Shown: piece after piece, positions 31,198 to 39,143 of the stretch
How positions within the stretch are numbered: position 1 is the first letter of the stretch
Layout: every line of letters starts with the position of its first letter
Source of the DNA: Microbacterium paraoxydans
GTDB taxonomy: Bacteria > Actinomycetota > Actinomycetes > Actinomycetales > Microbacteriaceae
Direction: 5' to 3'
Assembly (NCBI RefSeq): GCF_020524545.1
Contig: NZ_JAIVLG010000002.1
Location: 372,001-436,000 of the forward strand
DNA: 64,000 bases
Made by a program: the position numbers and the translations under genes
The notes under the pieces: generated by a model
Told to the model about the DNA's origin: nothing
Databases searched by the model: none
Seen by the model: the letters and a program-made list of their open reading frames with translations, nothing else

Positions 31198-31203
31198 TGT
31201 TAG

Positions 31204-32421
31204 ATGCCTCTACAAATTCCGGATCCCGTCATCGGCGCCTGGACGAAGGGCTTCCCGGCACGTGCCGCGGGACTCCGTCTCTCGGAGGTGCCCGGCGCCG
31301 GCCTGCGCCTCTCCGATCTGGTCACCCCGGTGCTCACGGTGCACGAGGACGCGCTGGCGCACAACGAGGAGACGGTCTTCACCTGGGCGAAGGAACAGGG
31401 GGTGCGGCTCGCCCCCCACGGCAAGACCACGATGGCGCCGGCGCTCTGGCAGCGGCTCCTGGAGGCGGGTGCGTGGGGCATCTCGGTCGCCACGCCGTGG
31501 CAGGCCGAGGTGGCGGTCGACGCGGGCGTCCCGACCGTTCTGATCGCCAACGCCGTCACCGATCTCGCCGCCGTGCAGCGCCTCAGCGACCTGCTCGCCG
31601 CCGACGAGGGCCTGCGTGTCCTGTGCTGGGCCGACTCGCTCGCCGGTGTCGAGATCCTGGCTTCGGGGATGCGCGATGCGGCACGTCCGCTGGACGTCCT
31701 CGTCGAGCTGGGCGGCGCCCGGGGGCGCACGGGGGCGCGGACCGTGGTGGAGGGAGAGCGGATCGCCCACGCGATCTCGGATGCCCCAGGCCTTCGGCTC
31801 GCCGGTGTCACCGGTTATGAGGGACCGTTCGGACCGGATCGCAGCGACGCGTCGATCGAGGCCGTCGACGCCTACCTGGAGACCCTGGTCTCGTTGCACG
31901 CGCGGTTGGAGTACCCCGACGGCCTGCGGCCGGTGCTCAGTGCGGGCGGCAGCGCTTTTCCCGACCGTGCCGCGGCCGTGCTCGCGACCGCGGGAGCCAC
32001 GGCTGACGTCGTCCTGCGTTCCGGCGCGTTCCAGATCCACGACGACGGCTTCTATTCGCGGATGTCCCCGTTCGGCCCCGTGACCGGCACCGCCCCGCTC
32101 CGCTCCGCGATGCACGCCTGGTCTCGCGTCGTCTCGCAGCCGGAGGACGGCCTCGCCCTTCTCGATGCCGGGCGGCGTGATGTGCCGTTCGACCTCGATC
32201 TGCCTGTGCCGCAGTCCGTCGAGGGCGATATCACCGCGTTGAACGATCAGCACGCCTTCCTTCGGATCGCGGACGGTGCCGCGGTCGCCGTCGGCGATGT
32301 CGTGCGGCTCGGCCTCTCGCACCCGTGCACGGCGTTCGACAAGTGGCGGGTGGTCGCGGTCATCGACGACCCGGACGCGGCCGACCCTCGCGTGATCGGA
32401 GCGGTCGCGACATGCTTCTGA
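31204..32421 (+). CDS. DSD1-type PLP enzyme (D-serine/D-threonine dehydratase or aldolase family)
   Basis: A 405-residue fold-III PLP enzyme related to D-serine dehydratase and D-threonine aldolase. The PLP lysine is K74 in LAPHGKTTMAP. The C-terminal metal motif LGLSHPCTAFDKW has the His and Cys zinc ligands of DSD1-like proteins. It should act on a D-hydroxy amino acid or similar substrate. The next gene, an N-acyl-D-amino-acid deacylase fusion, overlaps its end by 10 bp, and RidA is divergent, so the neighbourhood is about D-amino acids. The exact substrate cannot be decided. Confidence 0.85.
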   Translation: MPLQIPDPVIGAWTKGFPARAAGLRLSEVPGAGLRLSDLVTPVLTVHEDALAHNEETVFTWAKEQGVRLAPHGKTTMAPALWQRLLEAGAWGISVATPWQAEVAVDAGVPTVLIANAVTDLAAVQRLSDLLAADEGLRVLCWADSLAGVEILASGMRDAARPLDVLVELGGARGRTGARTVVEGERIAHAISDAPGLRLAGVTGYEGPFGPDRSDASIEAVDAYLETLVSLHARLEYPDGLRPVLSAGGSAFPDRAAAVLATAGATADVVLRSGAFQIHDDGFYSRMSPFGPVTGTAPLRSAMHAWSRVVSQPEDGLALLDAGRRDVPFDLDLPVPQSVEGDITALNDQHAFLRIADGAAVAVGDVVRLGLSHPCTAFDKWRVVAVIDDPDAADPRVIGAVATCF

Positions 32422-35400
32422 GTGCGGAGAAGTCCGCGGTCGGGCTGGTGCGGGTGTATCGCGCGGCGACAGTCGTCGATGGGACCGGCGCCCCCCGCTT
32501 CGTCGCCGATGTAGCGGTCGAGGGGACGAGGGTCGTCGGTGTCCTCCCGGCCGCGGAGCCGGACGACGTTCTCGAACTTCCGCAGGGGGCGATCGAGATC
32601 GATGCGAACGGTCTCGTGCTCGCGCCCGGCTTCATCGACATGCACGCCCACAGCGAGCTCGCGGTGCTGAGCGGCGTCGCCCACGACGCGAAGATCCGCC
32701 AGGGGGTGACGACCGAGGTCCTCGGTCAGGACGGCCTCGGCTATGCACCGCTCGACGACGCCACCGCCGCCGTCATCCCCGGCCAGATCGCCGGGTGGAA
32801 CGGGATGCCCGCCGACAGCCCCTGGCGCACCATGGACGACCTCCTCTCCGCGATCGACGCGGCGACGGTGGCGAATGCCGCCGTCCTCGTTCCGCAGGGG
32901 AATCTCCGGATGATGGTGGTCGGGCATGAGAATCGCCCGGCGACCGCCGCGGAGCTCACCGCGATGACGGAGCTGCTGGGTGCGGCCCTGGACGCCGGCG
33001 CCTTCGGGATGTCGAGCGGCCTCACCTATACGCCGGGGATGTACGCCGACGTGGCCGAACTCGAGGCACTGTGCCGGGTCGTCGCCGAGCGCGGCGGATA
33101 CTGGGCGCCGCACACCCGCAGCTACGGCGGGGGAGCACTAGACGCCTACCGCGAGGCGCTGGACATCGGCCGTCGCACCGGCTGCCCCGTGCATCTCACA
33201 CACGCCACCATGAACTTCGCCCCGAACCGGGGGCGAGCGGCGGAACTGCTGGCGTTGATCGACGGAGCCATCGCCGACGGCGTCGATGTGACCCTGGACA
33301 CCTACCCCTACCTGCCCGGTGCGACGACGCTCGCGGCTCTGCTGCCGAGCAGGCTGGCAGCGACGGGCGATCTGCTGCGTGCCATCTCCGACCTCGACCT
33401 CGCCGGCCGCGAAGCCGTGCGTGTGGAGCTGGAGGACATCGGCTGCGACGGCTTCCACGGCGAGACGGCGGACTGGACCCAGATCCAGATCTCCGGCACG
33501 GCCAACCCCGCGCTCGCAGATCTCGTCGGCCGAACCGTCGCCGAGATCGCCGAGACGACCGGACGACGGGCCGTCGATGTCGTGCTCGACACCGTGCTCG
33601 AAGATGCCGGTGCCACGGGGATCCTGATGCACATCGGCGATGAGAACAACGTCCGCACGATCATGCGTCATCCGCAGCACTCGGGGGGAAGCGACGGGAT
33701 CCTGATCGGTGCCAGACCGCATCCGCGCGGCCGTGGCACCTTCCCGCGTTATCTCGGGCACTACGTGCGTGAGCTCGGCGTGCTCACGCTGGAGGAGGCT
33801 GTCCGTCACCTTTCCGGGACACCGGCGCGGCGGCTCGGCCTCGACCGCGGCGATGCGCCGCGGGGCGTCATCCGCTCGGGCGCGATCGCCGACCTGGTGC
33901 TGTTCGACCCGGACTCGATCGCCGCGGGCGCGACCTTCGACAGCCCGTTCACCGCTCCGCAGGGCATCGTCGAGGTGCTGGTCGGCGGCGTGGCCGTGGT
34001 CTCCGACGGCGAGGTCACGGGGGCGACGCCGGGGCGGGCGCTGCGGATGCCGCCGGCTGCGCATCGATCGACGCTGCCCCGGGTCGCGGCGCACATCGAC
34101 CACGCGGAGCCCGGCTTCGCCTGGTCGAGCGGGACACCGATCATCGGGTCACCGGAGGTCGCCGCCGCGGTCGCCCGGCTCGGCGGCGGGGGGCACGACG
34201 ACGCTGCCGCCCCCATCCGGCTGCTCATCGACGCCGACCTCGGCGCGGAGGCGGCGTCGAGTGGCTGCATCGCCGACGAGGCCTTCCGTGTGCGGGTGAA
34301 CGCCGAAGGGATCGAGGTGCGGGGAGCGAGTGCTGCCGGCGTGTTCCGGGGCGCCACGGTGCTGCGACAACTCCGCGATCCCGATGCGGAATCGGCGCGG
34401 ATCCCGGCCGGCGTGTGGGAGGGGTCGCCCGCATACGGCTGGCGCGGGGTCATGCTCGATGTGGCTCGCCACTTCCGTCCGGTGGACGAGGTGCGTCGGG
34501 TGATCGACCTCCTCGCCGATCACCACCTCAACGTGCTGCATCTGCACCTCACCGATGACCAGGGATGGCGCTTCGAGGTTCCGGGCTACCCGCTGCTCAC
34601 CGAGGTCGGCTCGCGCCGCGGAGCGACGCAACGCGGTCACGGTCCGCTCGCGACGGTCGAACCGGGCGTGCATGAGGGGTTCTACACGACCACCGAACTG
34701 CGCGACCTCGTCGCCCACGCGGCTGATCGCTTCGTGACGCTCGTGCCCGAGGTCGAGCTGCCCGGTCATGTCCAGGCCGCGCTCGCCGCCTACCCGCGAC
34801 TCGGCAACGTCGATGTCGCTGAACCCGCCGTCTCCGCGTGGGAGCGCTTCGGCGTCAACCCCCGCACGCTCGCGCCGACGGAGGCCGCGCTGGAGTTCGG
34901 GCGCGCGGCGATCGATGCGCTGTGCGAGGTGTTCACGTCGGAGTGGATCGGGATCGGCGGCGATGAGGTCCCGGTGACCGAGTGGGCGGAGAGTCCCGCG
35001 GCCGCCGCGCGGATGGCCGAGCTCGGACTCGCGACCCCGTACGACGTGCAGCCGTGGTTCACGGCGCACTTCGTCGCTCACGTCCGGGCCAGGGGGCGCA
35101 CAGCGCTCGCGTGGGACGAGGTGCTCGAGGGTGAGGTCCCGCAAGGGGTGCGGATCCTCGCCTGGCGGGGCCCGGTGGCGATGCGCGCCGCCCTGTCGCG
35201 CGGGATCCCCGTGGTGGCCTGCCCCGACCTCGAGGCGTACCTTGACTACCCCCAGTCGGAGTCGGAGGAGGAGCCGATCAGGGTGGGGCCGCCGCTGACG
35301 ATAGAACGTGCGTACACGCTTCGGGTCGAAGAGGGCGCGGTCGGCGGCCAGGCCAACGTCTGGAGCGAGCATCTGCCCACGCGCGACCGTGTCGACTTCG

Positions 35401-35678
35401 CGATGTTCCCGCGGCTCTCGGCGATCGCCGAGAGGCTCTGGGAGGGTGGGGAGCCGGCACCGTACGCCGACTTCGCACGGCGGCTCCCGACGCACCTGCG
35501 CCGTCTGCGCGCCGCGGGGGTGCGGTATCGTCCCCTGGATGGGCCCACGCCCGACCAGCGTCGCCCCGGAGTGCCCGGCAAGCCCCTCACGATCGAGGCC
35601 AGGGAGGGGATCGTCGCCGGCCTGGTCGCCCGTCTCAGGGAGCGCACGGAGAGCGCTCCCGTCGAGCATCGAAAGTAA
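32412..35678 (+). CDS. Fused N-acyl-D-amino-acid deacylase and GH20 beta-N-acetylhexosaminidase
   Basis: One uninterrupted 1088-residue reading frame with two enzymes. Residues ~15-545 are an amidohydrolase of the D-aminoacylase family: metal motif GFIDMHAHSEL (H78, H80), VTTEVLGQDGLGYAP, VHLTHATMNFAPNRGRAAEL and GGSDGILIGARPHPRG. The Cys that bridges metals in classical D-aminoacylase (GNCG) is replaced by GQDG (D107). Residues ~560-1070 are a GH20 hexosaminidase: a GH20b-like N-part, MLDVARHFRPVDEVRRVIDL, HLHLTDDQGWRFEV and the catalytic pair in GIGGDEVPV (D851, E852). No signal peptide, so cytoplasmic. Start 32412 (ATG) or GTG 32448. A hairpin at 35697-35718 follows. Likely role: breakdown of muropeptide or amino-sugar conjugates; this is inferred. 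Confidence 0.85.
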   Translation: MLLSAEKSAVGLVRVYRAATVVDGTGAPRFVADVAVEGTRVVGVLPAAEPDDVLELPQGAIEIDANGLVLAPGFIDMHAHSELAVLSGVAHDAKIRQGVTTEVLGQDGLGYAPLDDATAAVIPGQIAGWNGMPADSPWRTMDDLLSAIDAATVANAAVLVPQGNLRMMVVGHENRPATAAELTAMTELLGAALDAGAFGMSSGLTYTPGMYADVAELEALCRVVAERGGYWAPHTRSYGGGALDAYREALDIGRRTGCPVHLTHATMNFAPNRGRAAELLALIDGAIADGVDVTLDTYPYLPGATTLAALLPSRLAATGDLLRAISDLDLAGREAVRVELEDIGCDGFHGETADWTQIQISGTANPALADLVGRTVAEIAETTGRRAVDVVLDTVLEDAGATGILMHIGDENNVRTIMRHPQHSGGSDGILIGARPHPRGRGTFPRYLGHYVRELGVLTLEEAVRHLSGTPARRLGLDRGDAPRGVIRSGAIADLVLFDPDSIAAGATFDSPFTAPQGIVEVLVGGVAVVSDGEVTGATPGRALRMPPAAHRSTLPRVAAHIDHAEPGFAWSSGTPIIGSPEVAAAVARLGGGGHDDAAAPIRLLIDADLGAEAASSGCIADEAFRVRVNAEGIEVRGASAAGVFRGATVLRQLRDPDAESARIPAGVWEGSPAYGWRGVMLDVARHFRPVDEVRRVIDLLADHHLNVLHLHLTDDQGWRFEVPGYPLLTEVGSRRGATQRGHGPLATVEPGVHEGFYTTTELRDLVAHAADRFVTLVPEVELPGHVQAALAAYPRLGNVDVAEPAVSAWERFGVNPRTLAPTEAALEFGRAAIDALCEVFTSEWIGIGGDEVPVTEWAESPAAAARMAELGLATPYDVQPWFTAHFVAHVRARGRTALAWDEVLEGEVPQGVRILAWRGPVAMRAALSRGIPVVACPDLEAYLDYPQSESEEEPIRVGPPLTIERAYTLRVEEGAVGGQANVWSEHLPTRDRVDFAMFPRLSAIAERLWEGGEPAPYADFARRLPTHLRRLRAAGVRYRPLDGPTPDQRRPGVPGKPLTIEAREGIVAGLVARLRERTESAPVEHRK

Positions 35679-35696
35679 TGTAACGTTTCGGTAACC

Positions 35697-35718
35697 CTCC
35701 CCGCGCGTCTGCGGGGAG
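35697..35718 (+). terminator. Hairpin after the fusion gene
   Basis: CTCCCCGC and GCGGGGAG form an 8-bp stem with a 6-nt loop, 18 bp after the stop. Confidence 0.6.
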
Positions 35719-35721
35719 AGG

Positions 35722-35757
35722 TTGCACAAATTTTGTTCGTAAGGTCTACTAACAAAC
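35722..35757 (+). promoter_or_regulatory. ROK operator and promoter over the regulator start
   Basis: TTTGTTCGTA (35732-35741) and TACTAACAAA (35747-35756) are inverted repeats matching at 9 of 10 positions with a 5-bp spacer, ending 1 bp before the ATG at 35758. TTGCAC (35722-35727) is a likely -35. The A/T-rich 10-bp arms resemble NagC/XylR-type operators, which suggests that the ROK protein represses its own gene. Confidence 0.65.
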
Positions 35758-36945
35758 ATGTCCGTTTCGGATGAACAGCGCCCCGCCTCGCCGGTGGAGT
35801 ACCTCGGCGCGAACACGCATGCCTTCGGCCCGGGGCGCCACCTGCGGTCGCGCTCGAAAGTGCTTCCGGAACACGCGCGCGGCCACAACCGCGCCTTGGT
35901 CCTGCAGACGCTGTACCACGCCGGAGCCATGAGCCGCGCTGACCTGTCTCGCGAGACGGGACTGACCAGGGTGACCATCTCCGACCTCGTCGCCGAGTTC
36001 ATCGCAGACGGCATCGTCATCGAGATGGGCGTCCGCGAGGCCGTGGGTCCCGGCAAGCCACCGATCCTCATCGACATCGACCGCTTCGGGCACCAGATCC
36101 TCGGTCTCGATCTCTCCGGTCCCAGTGCCTTCACCGGTGCCGTCCTGAGCCTCGACGGCGACGTGCTCGAGCGCCGTGAGGTGCCGCGCCCGGAGTCGCC
36201 CGATGGTGAAGCCGCCTACTCCGCGCTGCGTGAGCTCGCCCGCACGCTCATCGCCGCCTCCACTCAGCCGTTGCTGGGCGTGGGGATCGGCACCCCCGGC
36301 GTGGTGCGGCCGGACGGGGTCGTGTTGAGCTCGCCGAACCTCGGCTGGACGAACTTCCCGCTGGAGGCGAAGCTCGGCGTCGATCTCGACCTTCCCGTCC
36401 TCGCCAGGAACGATGCCAACGCGGCGGTGCTGGCCGAGTACACCTTCGGTGAGGCCAAAGCCGACTTCATGCTCATCAAGATCGGACGCGGCGTCGGCGC
36501 CGGTCTCATCACGGGCAGCCAGCCGCTGCTCGGCAGCCGCTTCGCCGCGGGCGAGATCGGACACGTCGTCGTCGGCACCGACGGCGGACCGCGGTGCGCC
36601 TGCGGCAAGGACGGCTGCCTCGAGGCCTGGCTGAGCGTCAGCCGCCTTGGTGCTGCGATCGCGGCCGATCCCGGCTCCCGTGACGAGATCCTCCGCGATG
36701 CCGGGACGCGCATGGCGATCGCCATCGCCCCCATCGTCGCCGCGCTGGATCTGTCCGAGGTCGTCCTGTCCGGACCAGCCGATCTGCTCGACGGCATCCT
36801 GATCGACGCCGCTATCGAGACCCTCCACGCACGCACCCTCGAGGGCGTGTTCGAAGACGTCAGCGTGCGACTGACGCACCAGGAGGACATCGTCCTGCGC
36901 GGTGCTGCGGTGATGGTGCTCTCCGGGCAGCTGGGAGTGTCGTGA
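35758..36945 (+). CDS. ROK-family transcriptional regulator (NagC-like)
   Basis: A 395-residue ROK repressor. The N-terminal winged helix is HNRALVLQTLYHAGAMSRADLSRETGLTRVTISDLVAEF (about residues 43-81). The sugar-binding domain has GIGTPGVV, ARNDANAAVLAEYTFG, EIGHVVVG and the zinc motif CACGKDGCLEAWLS. It sits between a hexosaminidase fusion and a kinase/nagB pair, so N-acetylglucosamine, or its phosphate, is the probable effector. The palindrome at 35732-35756 is its likely operator. Confidence 0.9.
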   Translation: MSVSDEQRPASPVEYLGANTHAFGPGRHLRSRSKVLPEHARGHNRALVLQTLYHAGAMSRADLSRETGLTRVTISDLVAEFIADGIVIEMGVREAVGPGKPPILIDIDRFGHQILGLDLSGPSAFTGAVLSLDGDVLERREVPRPESPDGEAAYSALRELARTLIAASTQPLLGVGIGTPGVVRPDGVVLSSPNLGWTNFPLEAKLGVDLDLPVLARNDANAAVLAEYTFGEAKADFMLIKIGRGVGAGLITGSQPLLGSRFAAGEIGHVVVGTDGGPRCACGKDGCLEAWLSVSRLGAAIAADPGSRDEILRDAGTRMAIAIAPIVAALDLSEVVLSGPADLLDGILIDAAIETLHARTLEGVFEDVSVRLTHQEDIVLRGAAVMVLSGQLGVS

Positions 36946-36982
36946 GGTCCACCGACACCGACACCGCGGGGAACTGCATCCG

Positions 36983-37948
36983 ATGAAGGGTGCAGCAGCC
37001 GCCGACCGAGCCGGTCGGCAGATTCGAGTGGGCCTGGATGTCGGCGGCACCAAGATCGACGCGGTGGCCGTCGACGCTTCCGGCGACATCATCGGTCGCC
37101 TCCGCCGACCGACCGGATGGGGCGAGGACGCGGTCGTCGAGAGCATCGTGGCCTCGGTCACCGCTCTCGCCGACGAGGCCGGCGTTCCGATCTCGCGCAT
37201 CGGCTCCGTCGGCATCGGCATCCCGGGACTGGTGGACGCCGAAGCGGGGCGCGTCCTCCACGCGGTCAACCTCGGCGTCGAGTCGCTCGACCTCGCGGAT
37301 CGCGCCGAGCGCGCCCTCGGGGTGCCTTTCCGCGTCGAGAACGACGTGAAGGCGGCTGCTCTCGGGGCCGCTGTGCTCAGCGGGGTCACCGGGTCGATGG
37401 CGTATCTGAACCTCGGTACCGGCGTGGCGGCCGGGATCGTGCTCGACGGGCGCATCTGGCGTGGTGCCCGGGGCACGGCCGGTGAAGTCGGACACATCTC
37501 GGTCGATCCGCGCGGGCGGCTCTGCGGGTGCGGGCAGCGCGGCTGCGTCGAGACCTTCTGCGGTGGCGGCGCTCTCGCCAAGGCCTGGGGGCGACCGGGG
37601 GCGCTGCCGATCAGGGATATCTTCGACGCGGCCGACGCGGGCGACCCCCTGGCGAGCGCCCTTCGCGACGATCTGTACCACGGCGCTGCGGCCGCGGTGC
37701 GTGTGCTCGTGCTCTCGGCGGATGTCGAGACCGTCATCATCGGGGGCGGACTCACCGCGCTCGGTGACCGTCTCGAGACCGGTGTCCGCGCGGCGCTCCA
37801 CGCGGGCGCGGAAGCGTCACCGTTCATGCGGTCGCTCCGCTTGGATGAGAGAATCGAACTGCTCCCTGCGGGATCCCCCGCTGCCGCTTTCGGCGCCGCT
37901 CTGGTCGGCGCCTCCATCACCGAGAAGGAGATCGTCCCGCATGGCTGA
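36983..37948 (+). CDS. ROK-family sugar kinase (N-acetylglucosamine kinase-like)
   Basis: A 321-residue ROK kinase with the N-terminal phosphate motif GLDVGGTKIDAVAVD, catalytic region VENDVKAAALGA, NLGTGVAAGIVLDG and the zinc-binding GEVGHISVD...CGCGQRGCVE. It lacks a helix-turn-helix, so it is a kinase and not a repressor. It overlaps nagB by 8 bp and probably phosphorylates GlcNAc released by the hexosaminidases, in the cytoplasm. A glucose or ManNAc substrate is possible. Confidence 0.87.
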   Translation: MKGAAAADRAGRQIRVGLDVGGTKIDAVAVDASGDIIGRLRRPTGWGEDAVVESIVASVTALADEAGVPISRIGSVGIGIPGLVDAEAGRVLHAVNLGVESLDLADRAERALGVPFRVENDVKAAALGAAVLSGVTGSMAYLNLGTGVAAGIVLDGRIWRGARGTAGEVGHISVDPRGRLCGCGQRGCVETFCGGGALAKAWGRPGALPIRDIFDAADAGDPLASALRDDLYHGAAAAVRVLVLSADVETVIIGGGLTALGDRLETGVRAALHAGAEASPFMRSLRLDERIELLPAGSPAAAFGAALVGASITEKEIVPHG

Positions 37949-38720
37949 GGTCGTCATCGTCGAGAACGCCGAGGCCGCCGGCGCATTGGTCGCCACCGAG
38001 ATCGTGGAGTTGATCGAGCGTCGTGCCGATGCCGTCCTCGGTCTCGCAACGGGGTCGACTCCGCTGCCCGTGTACCAGGCCCTGCGCACCCAGCTCGCGG
38101 GCCGTGATCTCTCGCAGGTGCGAGGTTTCGCCCTGGACGAGTATGTCGGTATCGATCCCGCGCACCCGGAGAGCTACCGGTCGGTCATCTCGCGCGAGGT
38201 CGTCGAGCCGCTCGGTCTCGATCCGGAGCGGATCCATGTGCCCAACGGTGCGCTTGCGACGATCCAGCACGCCGGGGACGACTACGAGGCTGCGATCGAC
38301 GCGGCCGGTGGCGTCGACCTCCAGATCCTCGGGATCGGCACCGACGGACACATCGGCTTCAACGAGCCGGGCTCCTCGTTCGCCTCGCGTACGCGTGTGA
38401 AGACCCTCACCGAGCAGACGCGTGAAGACAACGCCCGCTTCTTCGACTCGATCGACGATGTCCCGATGCACTGCATCACGCAGGGGCTCGGCACCATCTT
38501 GAAGGCGCGCCACCTCGTCCTGCTCGCGTTCGGCGAGGGGAAGGCCGACGCGGTCGCCCGCGCGGTCGAGGGACCGCTCAGCGCGCTCCTCCCGGGGTCC
38601 GCGATCCAGCTGCACCCGCACGCGACGGTCGTCGTCGACGAGGCCGCCGCGTCTCGCCTCGCTCTGGCCGACTACTACCGCTACACCTTCGCCAACAAGC
38701 CGGACTGGCAGGGCATCTGA
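37941..38720 (+). CDS. nagB: glucosamine-6-phosphate deaminase
   Basis: A 259-residue enzyme that converts glucosamine 6-phosphate to fructose 6-phosphate and ammonia. Diagnostic blocks: LGLATGSTPLPVYQAL, GFALDEYVGIDPAHPESYR with the catalytic Asp, and ILGIGTDGHIGFNEPGSSF with the DxH proton relay. The start at 37941 (MAEVVIVENAEAAG) has GAAGGAG upstream and overlaps the kinase stop. Together with nagA (43608-44777) it completes GlcNAc catabolism. Confidence 0.95.
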   Translation: MAEVVIVENAEAAGALVATEIVELIERRADAVLGLATGSTPLPVYQALRTQLAGRDLSQVRGFALDEYVGIDPAHPESYRSVISREVVEPLGLDPERIHVPNGALATIQHAGDDYEAAIDAAGGVDLQILGIGTDGHIGFNEPGSSFASRTRVKTLTEQTREDNARFFDSIDDVPMHCITQGLGTILKARHLVLLAFGEGKADAVARAVEGPLSALLPGSAIQLHPHATVVVDEAAASRLALADYYRYTFANKPDWQGI

Positions 38721-38735
38721 CGCCGGAGGAGGCCG

Positions 38736-39143
38736 TCAGCCGGCGAGCGAGGGCCAGGCGATCGGCAGCAGGTGCTCGATGCTCAGCGGCGCCAGCGGAA
38801 GTGTCGCGACGTCGGTGGGGGTGATCCAGCGCAACTCGGCGAGCTCCGCCTGTGCCGCGACGGACCCGGGGTCGATGGAGGCGGCGAAGGCCTCGGCCAC
38901 GACACGGTGACCGGGCTCGTTCGCGGCCGCGGAGATGAAGGTGCCCAGAGGACGAAGGTCGGACTCGTCGAGCAGCACCCCCAATTCCTCGTGCAGCTCG
39001 CGGATCAGGGTCTGTGCCGCCGTCTCGCCGCGTTCGGGCTTGCCACCCGGCTGCATGAACCGGGTCGTCCCCTGTTTGCGCACGACCAGGACTCGGCCCT
39101 CGTCGTCAGCGATCACGGCGGCGCTCACGTGGATGTCAGGCAT
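38736..39143 (-). CDS. NUDIX hydrolase
   Basis: A 135-residue protein with a complete Nudix box, GGKPERGETAAQTLIRELHEELGV (about residues 35-58), matching Gx5Ex7REUxEExGU. It should hydrolyse a nucleoside diphosphate linked to X. MPDIHVSAAVIADDEGRVLVV is the natural start; it overlaps the upstream oxidase stop by 8 bp, so the pair is one transcript. The substrate is not identifiable. Confidence 0.87.
   Translation of the reverse strand: MPDIHVSAAVIADDEGRVLVVRKQGTTRFMQPGGKPERGETAAQTLIRELHEELGVLLDESDLRPLGTFISAAANEPGHRVVAEAFAASIDPGSVAAQAELAELRWITPTDVATLPLAPLSIEHLLPIAWPSLAG

Noticed and set aside
32325-32411. Extension of the deacylase-hexosaminidase frame upstream of 32412
   Set aside because: The added residues overlap the DSD1-like coding end in another frame and are not like the deacylase N-terminus.
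36946-36982. Search for a promoter between the ROK regulator and kinase
   Set aside because: The 37-bp gap shows no clear -10 or -35; the kinase is probably co-transcribed with the regulator.
35749-37920. Minus-strand open frame of 723 codons opposite the ROK genes
   Set aside because: It lies wholly antisense to two clear ROK-family genes. Long antisense frames are expected at this G+C, and the product has no recognisable domain.
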